DNA of 10,166 nucleotides from DASZGI01 sp035938995 (lineage in GTDB: Bacteria > Actinomycetota > Actinomycetes > Streptomycetales > Catenulisporaceae), in NCBI RefSeq assembly GCF_035938995.1, contig NZ_DASZGI010000366.1, positions 1 through 10,166 of the forward strand, read 5' to 3'. The translations under genes and the position numbers were made by a program. The notes beneath the pieces were generated by a model. It did no database searches. It saw only the letters and a program-made list of their open reading frames with translations, and was not told the DNA's origin. Position 1 is the stretch's first letter. Each line of letters begins with the position of its first letter. This document shows positions 5,529 to 10,166 of this stretch, one piece after another.

Positions 5529-6212
5529 ATGGCCGTGCCACCTCCGCAGGACGGCGGACCGGCGTATGCCGAAGGCCGGCTGGCCGACGAGTTCTTCCTG
5601 ATGGCCCACGACGACGAATCCGGCCGCACCCGCCTGCCCGAACGGATCACCGGCCTGGGGCTGGCCGCCGCCCTGCTCGGCGAGCTCGCCTTGGAGGAGC
5701 GGATCGAGATGCGCGCGGGCCTGCTCGACGTGCCGCCCCGCGCCGGCGGTCTTCCGACCCCCGCTGACGCCCTGACGGCCAGGGTGCTGCAGTACCTCGT
5801 CGCCGAGCAGCATCCGGTGCGCACCTGGCTGGCCTTCTTCGCCCGCACCGCCCGCGACGACGTGGCCGGCCGGCTCGCGGCCGCCGGGGTGGTCGCCCGC
5901 AAGCCGCGCCGCCGCCCCTGGCAGCCGGACGGATGGGCACCCACCACGCCCAACGCGGGCACCCTGCCCGCCGCCCGGCTGGTGACCCAGCTGATGCGCG
6001 GCAGGCCGCTGAGCGAGCAGCAGACCGTCCTGGTCGGCCTGCTGCGGGCGACCGGGCTCGACGAGGTGATCCTCTGGGAGGTGCGGGAGAGCGCGCCCGA
6101 GACGGCCCGCCACCTCGCCGAGGAGATCGCCGCGCTCAAGCCGTCGCTCACCGAGCTGATCAGCCAGACGGAGGCCGCGGTCGGCGCCGCCATCGCGAGC
6201 CACCGCACCTGA
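5529..6212 (+). CDS. GPP34 (GOLPH3-like) family protein
   Basis: A 227-residue protein of the GPP34 family, named for the eukaryotic Golgi phosphoprotein GOLPH3/Vps74, which binds phosphatidylinositol-4-phosphate. Actinomycetes carry several paralogues of unproven function, presumably peripheral membrane proteins. Diagnostic segments are LADEFFLMAHDDESGRTRL (18-36), GLGLAAALLGELALEERI (42-59) and PVRTWLAFFARTARDDVAGR (96-115). A basic patch RKPRRRPW follows at 124-131 and a mostly helical C-terminus after 150. Length is usual for the prokaryotic members. The start is uncertain: ATG 5529 is 12 bases from GAAAGG (5511-5516), and GTG 5520, three codons earlier, is only 3 bases from it. The frame is open much further upstream but has non-coding base composition there. 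It is the first gene of a plus-strand set with the permease (87-base gap) and GNAT gene, and lies opposite the HTH-TrmO regulator across the twin palindromes. Confidence 0.87.
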   Translation: MAVPPPQDGGPAYAEGRLADEFFLMAHDDESGRTRLPERITGLGLAAALLGELALEERIEMRAGLLDVPPRAGGLPTPADALTARVLQYLVAEQHPVRTWLAFFARTARDDVAGRLAAAGVVARKPRRRPWQPDGWAPTTPNAGTLPAARLVTQLMRGRPLSEQQTVLVGLLRATGLDEVILWEVRESAPETARHLAEEIAALKPSLTELISQTEAAVGAAIASHRT

Positions 6213-6299
6213 ACCACCCGTGGAGTACATCAGTGCACAGCGCGCCACCACCGCACCAGCGAAAACGTCTTACCCACGCTTCGTCAGAAGGAGCCTGAT

Positions 6300-7790
6300 A
6301 TGGCAAGGAACGCGCCGGTCGCGCCCGGCAGTGTCACCGCGGCGCTGGCCCACGACCGCCTCGGAATACCCTCCGTGGCCTACTTCGTGCTGGCCGGAGT
6401 GGCCCCGTTGACCGTGACCGCGGGCGTGGTGACGACCGCGTACGCGATCACCGGGGTGACCAGCATCCCGGCCGCCTTCATCCTGGTGGCCATCGTGCTG
6501 TGTGTGTTCAGCGTCGGCTACGTCGCCATGTCGCGCCACATCAGCAACGCCGGCGCCTTCTACGCCTTCATCAGCCGCGGCCTCGGCCGGGAGGCGGGCG
6601 TCGCCGGCGCGCTGATCGCGCTTGTGGCCTACAACCTGCTCCAGGTGGGTCTGTACGGCATGTTCGGCCCCACGCTCGAAGCCTTCATCCAACAGAAGGC
6701 GAACGTGGACATCAAGTGGTGGATCTACGCGCTCGCCGCCTGGGCCGTGGTGACCGTGCTCGGCCTGGTCCGGGTCGACCTGAGCGGCAAGGTGCTCGGC
6801 GTCCTGCTCACCGTCGAGCTGATCGTCATCGTCGCGCTGTCGATCTACGGCGGCGTGCACCCGGCGGGCAACCACGTCAGCTTCCACACCCTGAACCCCT
6901 CCGACCTGACCAAGGGCGGCATCGGGGCGGCGCTCGCCGTCGCAGTGCTCGGATACGTCGGGTTCGAGCAGTCCCCGGTCTACGCCGAGGAGGCCAAGAA
7001 CGCCAAGCGCACGATCCCGGTCGCCACGTACCTGTCGCTCATCCTGATCATGGTGGTCTACGCGGGCGCCTCCTGGGTGATGGCCGAGCACTATGGCGAC
7101 TCGAAGATCGCCTCCGTGGCCGGCCAGCAGGGTCCTGGGACGCTGTTCGGCATGGGCAACGACTTCCTCAACAACGCCGGGCAGGTGCTGTTCATGACCT
7201 CCCTGTTCGCCGCCGCCCTCGCGTTCCACAACGCCTGCTGGCGCTACGCCTTCTCGCTCGGCCGCGAGCAGGTGCTGCCCGTCACGCTCGGCCGCACCGG
7301 CGCCAACGGCGTGCCGAAGTTCGCCTCCGCGGTGCAGAGCGCGATCGGCCTGGCGGCCATCGTGATCTACGCCATCGGCGGGTGGAACCCGATGACGGAC
7401 CTGTTCTTCTGGCTGGGCACCACCGGCGGCTTCGGCATCCTGATCCTGCTGGCGCTCACCTCGGCCGCCGTCATCGTGTACTTCGCCCGCAACCCGGGCG
7501 GGGAGAATATCTGGCGCCGGCTGATCGCGCCCGCGATCTCCGCCGTGCTCTTGGTCATCATGGTGTACCTGGTGGCGAACAACTTCTCGACCCTGCTCGG
7601 CTACACCTCGCCGTCGGTGGCCGGCAAGATCCTTCCGTCGCTGTTCGTGGTGGCCGCGGTCGTCGGCGTCGGCTGGGCGCTGTATCTGCGCGCCGACCGG
7701 CCCGACACGTACGCCGTGATCGGGCTGGGCCCCGAGGCGGCGACCGGGCAGAGCGCCTCGGTGGGTGAGCTGGCCGAGGAGAACGTGTGA
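6300..7790 (+). CDS. APC superfamily amino-acid permease
   Basis: A 496-residue integral membrane transporter of the amino acid-polyamine-organocation superfamily (COG0531 type), expected to take up an amino acid or related amine by ion coupling. About twelve hydrophobic segments are visible, for example at 27-48, 57-76, 99-125, 140-158, 164-183, 207-226, 243-262, 294-310, 343-361, 368-396, 407-427 and 443-463. SRHISNAGAFYAFISRGLGR (78-97) is the conserved loop and third helix region. GYVGFEQSPVYAEEAKNAKR (218-237) followed by TIP is the family signature after helix 6. The ATG at 6300 has AGAAGGAG 6 bases upstream, a strong ribosome binding site. It follows the GPP34 gene by 87 bases, a gap with no hairpin, and its TGA overlaps the start of the GNAT gene, so the three are probably one operon. 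Substrate cannot be assigned from sequence. Confidence 0.93.
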   Translation: MARNAPVAPGSVTAALAHDRLGIPSVAYFVLAGVAPLTVTAGVVTTAYAITGVTSIPAAFILVAIVLCVFSVGYVAMSRHISNAGAFYAFISRGLGREAGVAGALIALVAYNLLQVGLYGMFGPTLEAFIQQKANVDIKWWIYALAAWAVVTVLGLVRVDLSGKVLGVLLTVELIVIVALSIYGGVHPAGNHVSFHTLNPSDLTKGGIGAALAVAVLGYVGFEQSPVYAEEAKNAKRTIPVATYLSLILIMVVYAGASWVMAEHYGDSKIASVAGQQGPGTLFGMGNDFLNNAGQVLFMTSLFAAALAFHNACWRYAFSLGREQVLPVTLGRTGANGVPKFASAVQSAIGLAAIVIYAIGGWNPMTDLFFWLGTTGGFGILILLALTSAAVIVYFARNPGGENIWRRLIAPAISAVLLVIMVYLVANNFSTLLGYTSPSVAGKILPSLFVVAAVVGVGWALYLRADRPDTYAVIGLGPEAATGQSASVGELAEENV

Positions 7791-8560
7791 GCGCGATGAG
7801 CCAGGACACTGATCATCAGGGCCGCGCCGTCGCCCGGGACGCTGTCAGTAATAACGACGCTGTCAGCAATAACACAGTCGGTAAGAGCACTGGCATCCGG
7901 GACAACGCGACCAAGGGCTCGGTGAGCCAGCGCGCGACCGATGGCGGCGTGGCGCGGGTAGTGTTCGCGCAGCCCGGCGACGCGCCGCGGTTGAGCGCCG
8001 TCATCGCCGCCGCGTTCCGCGATCTGGCCGCTTCCACCTGGCTGGTCCCCGAACAGGGGGAGCGGGCGCGGATCTTTCCGGACTACTTCCGCATCTATGT
8101 CGATCACGCGATGGCGTGCGGCGTCGTGTACACCACGGCGGAGCGCGACGCGGTGGCCCTGTGGCTGCCGGCCGGGGCGGGCAACGAGCTGCCCCCGGCC
8201 GACTACGACTCCCGCCTGGCCGCCGTCACGGGGCCTTGGCTGGACCGGTTCCGAGCGTTCGACGAGCAGTTGGAGAAGCACCACCCGGCCGGGGAGCGGC
8301 ACCACCATCTGGCCATCCTGGCGGTGCGTCCGGAGCGCCAGGGCCGGGGCTTGGGCAGCGCGTTGCTGGCCGCCCACCACAGCGCGCTGGATCAGGCCGC
8401 GAAGCCGCTTCCGGCGTATCTGGAGGCCGCCGGAGCCGACAGCCGCCGGCTCTACGCGCGCCACGGCTACCAGGACATGGACGGCATCCTGCGCTACCCG
8501 GACGGGCTCTCGAACCGCCCCATGATGTATCCCATGTGGCGTCCGCCGCGCGGGATCTGA
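7787..8560 (+). CDS. GNAT family N-acetyltransferase
   Basis: A 257-residue GCN5-related acetyltransferase that should transfer acetyl from acetyl-CoA to an amine. Residues about 55-252 hold the fold: VARVVFAQPGDAPRLSAVI at the N-terminus, ALWLP (124-128), motif A LAILAVRPERQGRGLGSALL (174-193) with the CoA-binding Gln185-Gly-Arg-Gly188-Leu-Gly190, and LYARHGYQ (222-229) as motif B. The GTG at 7787 overlaps the permease stop as GTGA and has GAGGAG (7776-7781) 5 bases upstream, so translation is likely coupled. ATG 7796 is a weaker alternative. The first 50 residues are a low-complexity Ser/Asn/Asp-rich leader not part of the fold, with a repeated DAVSNN (18-23, 24-29) from an 18-bp DNA duplication. 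Being coupled to an amino-acid permease suggests the substrate may be the transported compound or a derivative (inference). The 17-bp tandem repeat and strong terminator directly follow. Confidence 0.9.
   Translation: MSAMSQDTDHQGRAVARDAVSNNDAVSNNTVGKSTGIRDNATKGSVSQRATDGGVARVVFAQPGDAPRLSAVIAAAFRDLAASTWLVPEQGERARIFPDYFRIYVDHAMACGVVYTTAERDAVALWLPAGAGNELPPADYDSRLAAVTGPWLDRFRAFDEQLEKHHPAGERHHHLAILAVRPERQGRGLGSALLAAHHSALDQAAKPLPAYLEAAGADSRRLYARHGYQDMDGILRYPDGLSNRPMMYPMWRPPRGI
7838..7873 (+). repeat. 18-bp in-frame tandem duplication in the GNAT leader
   Basis: GACGCTGTCAGTAATAAC (7838-7855) is followed directly by GACGCTGTCAGCAATAAC (7856-7873), with one silent difference. It encodes DAVSNN twice. 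The unit uses AAT and AGT codons that are rare in the surrounding high-GC genes. Confidence 0.85.
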
Positions 8561-8562
8561 AC

Positions 8563-8596
8563 CTCGCCGTACTTGAGATCTCGCTGTACTTAAGAT
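8563..8596 (+). repeat. 17-bp tandem repeat after the GNAT stop
   Basis: CTCGCCGTACTTGAGAT (8563-8579) is followed directly by CTCGCTGTACTTAAGAT (8580-8596), with two differences. It starts two bases after the TGA, and the last four bases of the second copy are the outer arm of the terminator stem. It may be a slippage duplication of the gene end. Confidence 0.8.
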
Positions 8597-8636
8597 GCGG
8601 TGGACCCGGCTGAATTCGGCCGGGTCCACCGCATCT
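8593..8636. terminator. 18-bp perfect-stem terminator after the operon
   Basis: AGATGCGGTGGACCCGGC (8593-8610) pairs perfectly with GCCGGGTCCACCGCATCT (8619-8636) around the loop TGAATTCG. A U-G and a G-C pair can extend the stem inward. It begins 33 bases after the GNAT stop. There is no T-run, as usual in this kind of genome, and the stem would work in both directions. Confidence 0.9.
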
Positions 8637-8800
8637 CCGTGCATGGCGCACTCGTATGCACGGCGGCGCCGGGTCTTCGGTTCAGAAGTTTGAGAGGCGA
8701 GTGCGACGTGGGCCTCTCGGGCAATCTCCGTGCCTCTTCGGGCAATCGCGCTCTAGCAAGACTCAAGGGCGGATTCGTAGCTTTGCCACAGGCGCAAAGC
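8637..8800. other. Cluster of three further stem-loops
   Basis: CCGTGCAT (8637-8644) pairs with ATGCACGG (8656-8663) and abuts the terminator stem. GAGAGGC (8692-8698) pairs with GCCTCTC (8712-8718), and GCTTTGC (8780-8786) pairs with GCAAAGC (8794-8800). A near repeat, GCCTCTCGGGCAATC (8712-8726) and GCCTCTTCGGGCAATC (8732-8747), lies between the last two. All lie in a non-coding, lower-G/C stretch. They could be part of a structured transcript or chance folds. Confidence 0.4.
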
Positions 8801-8880
8801 GCTGCGCTGACGGGTGCGCCGACGATTACCTGCAGTCCGGGAATTCTGAGGGCGACATCAGGCGAAACTGAACACAAGGT

Positions 8881-8955
8881 CAAGTGTGCACCAAGTGCGC
8901 TTTGACGTCCGCGTTCACCCTGCGTATCGGCGCTGCGCTTGTTAGCCTGACCTCC
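8881..8955 (+). promoter_or_regulatory. Promoter region of the YihY-family gene, probably leaderless
   Basis: TAGCCT (8943-8948) fits the TANNNT -10 pattern and lies 7 bases before the GTG at 8956, so transcription would begin at or next to the start codon. There is no Shine-Dalgarno sequence upstream of that GTG. An alternative promoter is TTGACG (8902-8907) with TATCGG (8925-8930) at 17 bases. CAAGTGTGC (8881-8889) and CAAGTGCGC (8892-8900) form an 11-bp-period repeat just upstream of it and may be a regulator site. Confidence 0.5.
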
Positions 8956-9885
8956 GTGGTCACTACTTCCCCTCCGAACAGCCGCACCCGGGCCGTGCTC
9001 CGGCCGGCACCCGAGCGGCGCGGCCCGCACGGCCACGGCGAGCCGGACGAGCCCTACCTGGGCGCACCGGCGGTACGGAAGATCGAGGGCGACAGTACTG
9101 GGCACGGAGCGTTACGAAACTTCATCAGCCAGTGCTGGAAGCGCGGGGTGGAGATCGAGCTGATGCACCGGGCCTTCGGGTTCGCCGCGCTCGGTTTCGT
9201 CACCCTGGTCCCGCTGCTCATCGTGGTCGCCGCGGCTGCCCCGCTCAACCACCGCACCTTCTCGCAGTGGATCATCGCGGGCATCGGCCTGTCCGGTAAG
9301 GCGTCCCGTGCGGTGAACGGGCTGTTCGCGCCCTCCACGCGGGTACTGTCGACCACCACCGCGCTGAGCGTCGGAGTCCTGGCGGTGTTCGGACTGTCCT
9401 TCGCGACCATGGTGCAGTCCGGTCTGGCCCGGGTGTGGGACCTGCCCGCGGCGCGGCTGATCTCGGTCTGGCGGCGCGTGGTGTGGCTGGCCGCGCTGGT
9501 CGGGGTGCTCCTGGTGGGCGCCGACATGGTCACCCTGCTCAACGACTCGCCGCTGCTGCTGGTGCTGCGCTGGTGCGCGACGGGCGTGGGCGCCACCTGC
9601 TTCATCTGGTGGACGACGCACTTCCTGCTCGAGGACCGGGTCTCCTGGCTGGCGCTGCTGCCGGGGGCGCTGCTCACCGTGGCGGGGCTGGTCGGCCTCC
9701 GGCTGTTCTCGGCGGTGATCTTCTCGCCGCTGATCGTCTCGAGCGCGGTGACGTACGGCGCCGTCGGCACGATGCTGATGGTGGTGTCCTGGCTGATCGG
9801 CATCGGGTACGTCTTTTTCGGCGCGGCGCTGGTGGGACGGGCCGCGCACGAGAGCATCGACGGACACGACGGGGTCAGACGGTAA
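8956..9885 (+). CDS. YihY/virulence factor BrkB family membrane protein
   Basis: A 309-residue inner-membrane protein of the YihY/BrkB (UPF0761) family. The family is widespread, its function is unproven, and some members were once called ribonuclease BN by mistake. A polar N-terminal segment of about 60 residues is followed by GVEIELMHRAFGFAALGFVT (64-83), the typical entry into the first membrane helix. Further hydrophobic segments lie near 134-156, 174-195, 204-222, 231-258 and 264-294, giving the family's six-helix pattern. RVWDLP (159-164) is a typical loop residue set. The GTG at 8956 is chosen because TAGCCT lies 7 bases upstream, implying a leaderless message. A GTG at 8884 would add 24 residues without a good ribosome binding site. 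It is monocistronic between the strong terminator at 8593-8636 and a convergent GNAT gene. Its last nine codons, stop included, are part of a tandem duplication that repeats them just downstream. Confidence 0.87.
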   Translation: MVTTSPPNSRTRAVLRPAPERRGPHGHGEPDEPYLGAPAVRKIEGDSTGHGALRNFISQCWKRGVEIELMHRAFGFAALGFVTLVPLLIVVAAAAPLNHRTFSQWIIAGIGLSGKASRAVNGLFAPSTRVLSTTTALSVGVLAVFGLSFATMVQSGLARVWDLPAARLISVWRRVVWLAALVGVLLVGADMVTLLNDSPLLLVLRWCATGVGATCFIWWTTHFLLEDRVSWLALLPGALLTVAGLVGLRLFSAVIFSPLIVSSAVTYGAVGTMLMVVSWLIGIGYVFFGAALVGRAAHESIDGHDGVRR

Positions 9886-10040
9886 CGGGGTCAGACGGTA
9901 ATCGGACGTTCGACCGATTCCGCGGGACCGCGTCGCGACACGTCTCCGATTCACAGACGGACACGACGGGGTCAGACGGTAATCGGACGTTCGACCGATT
10001 CCGCGGGACCGCGTCGCGACACCTACCTCTCCGATTCAGA
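9859..10040. repeat. Tandem duplication of a convergent gene junction
   Basis: Unit 1 is 9859-9955 and unit 2 is 9956 to about 10040. Bases 9886-9941 and 9967-10022 are identical (56 bp). The 27 bases ending the YihY gene (9859-9885) recur exactly at 9956-9982. TCTCCGATTCA recurs at 9943-9953 and 10028-10038, where its TCA is the stop of the minus-strand GNAT gene. Unit 1 has an extra 16-bp tandem copy of CGGGGTCAGACGGTAA (9870-9885, 9886-9901), and unit 2 has a 4-base insertion before TCTCCG. Each unit contains the dyad AATCGG/CCGATT (9900-9919 and 9981-10000), a weak terminator candidate for both genes. Confidence 0.88.
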
Positions 10041-10166
10041 GCGGCTCGCTGGTCGAGCGCCCCAGGTGGGTCAACGGTCCCGCGTTCGCGACCGGGATGA
10101 CGTGGAAACCAAGGCGGTCGTAGAACGCGCGTGCCGCGGTGTTGGCCGTGAGCATCCCGAGGAACA
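10036..10166 (-). CDS. GNAT family N-acetyltransferase, C-terminal 42 residues (partial)
   Basis: Read on the minus strand, the frame enters from the right edge and ends at TGA (10038-10036). The visible residues begin FLGMLTANTAARAFYDRLGF and continue HVIPVANAGPLTHLGR. ANTAARAFYDRLGFHVIP is the usual C-terminal GNAT signature (motif B helix, 'N..A..FY...GF'), where the acceptor and CoA thiol side of the site are built. The N-terminal part with the CoA-binding loop is outside the window. It is convergent with the YihY-family gene, and its stop codon lies in the right copy of the tandem duplication. Substrate unknown. Confidence 0.82.
   Translation of the reverse strand, partial: FLGMLTANTAARAFYDRLGFHVIPVANAGPLTHLGRSTSEPL

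Larger units (their letters stand above)
8561..8955. other. Spacer between GNAT and YihY genes
   Basis: This 395-base stretch begins with a 17-bp tandem repeat and a strong terminator. About 300 bases of lower G/C follow with three more modest hairpins, and the presumed yihY-family promoter lies at the right end. Open frames cross it on both strands, but none matches a family or has gene-like third-position G/C. I see no tRNA or known riboswitch. Confidence 0.55.

Noticed and set aside
6270..7229. Minus-strand open frame opposite the permease
   Set aside because: His/Asp/Gly/Val-rich antisense shadow of a membrane protein gene; the permease frame is unambiguous.
8590..9105. Minus-strand open frame across the 8.6-9.1 kb spacer
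   Set aside because: It starts inside the YihY-family gene on the other strand, spans several hairpins including a terminator, and has no domain resemblance.
9859..10040. CRISPR-like or iteron array
   Set aside because: Only two units with no spacer logic; the units contain gene ends, so a tandem duplication explains it.
9435..10100. Plus-strand open frame containing a repeated 27-residue segment
   Set aside because: The repeated peptide is simply the 81-base non-coding duplication read in frame; the frame is out of phase with the YihY-family gene.

Overview
The window is high-GC DNA with strong G/C bias at third codon positions, GTG and TTG starts, and GGAGG-type ribosome binding sites. 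Several families are typical of actinomycetes: DUF397, the DUF574-type SAM methyltransferase, prokaryotic GPP34 (GOLPH3-like) proteins, and a XRE regulator ending in 'ALGAGGAL'. It is most likely a chromosomal segment of a filamentous actinomycete (Streptomycetales, Catenulisporales or a relative). I see no IS element, CRISPR array, tRNA, rRNA or phage gene. Eight protein genes are supported, two of them cut by the window edges.

Left part (1-1529): the 3' end of a DUF397 gene (2-145), an AT-richer spacer with a 14-bp tandem repeat, then a DUF574-family SAM-dependent methyltransferase (425-1225). Two GC-rich hairpins follow it, in a 304-base spacer that acts as terminator and as upstream region of the next gene.

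Middle part (1530-5528): a large secreted penicillin-acylase-family Ntn hydrolase (1530-4424) starts at a TTG with a good ribosome binding site. Converging on it is a minus-strand gene (5108-4413) for a XRE helix-turn-helix protein fused to a TsaA/TrmO-like SAM-dependent methyltransferase domain. The two genes overlap by 12 bp, and a 14-bp-stem terminator lies inside the C-terminal codons of the regulator. Upstream of the regulator, before a plus-strand operon, there is a divergent region with two near-identical 27-bp palindromes (CATGCAGACA-N7-TGTCTGCATG) 139 bp apart and a third inverted repeat over the regulator's translation start. This regulator and operator arrangement is the most distinctive part of the window.

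Right operon (5529-8560): GPP34 protein, APC-superfamily amino-acid permease and GNAT N-acetyltransferase, all plus strand. The permease and the acetyltransferase overlap by four bases (GTGA), so they are probably translationally coupled. A 17-bp tandem repeat runs into an 18-bp perfect-stem terminator after the GNAT gene.

Right end (8637-10166): a 319-base spacer with several smaller hairpins, then a YihY/BrkB-family membrane protein (8956-9885), probably translated from a leaderless message. It converges on the 3' end of a second, minus-strand GNAT acetyltransferase (10036-10166). The short region between these two genes, including both gene ends, has been tandemly duplicated.

Working idea (inference): the HTH-TrmO fusion binds the twin palindromes and controls itself and the divergent GPP34-permease-acetyltransferase operon. 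No pathway linking that operon to the acylase is shown by the sequence.
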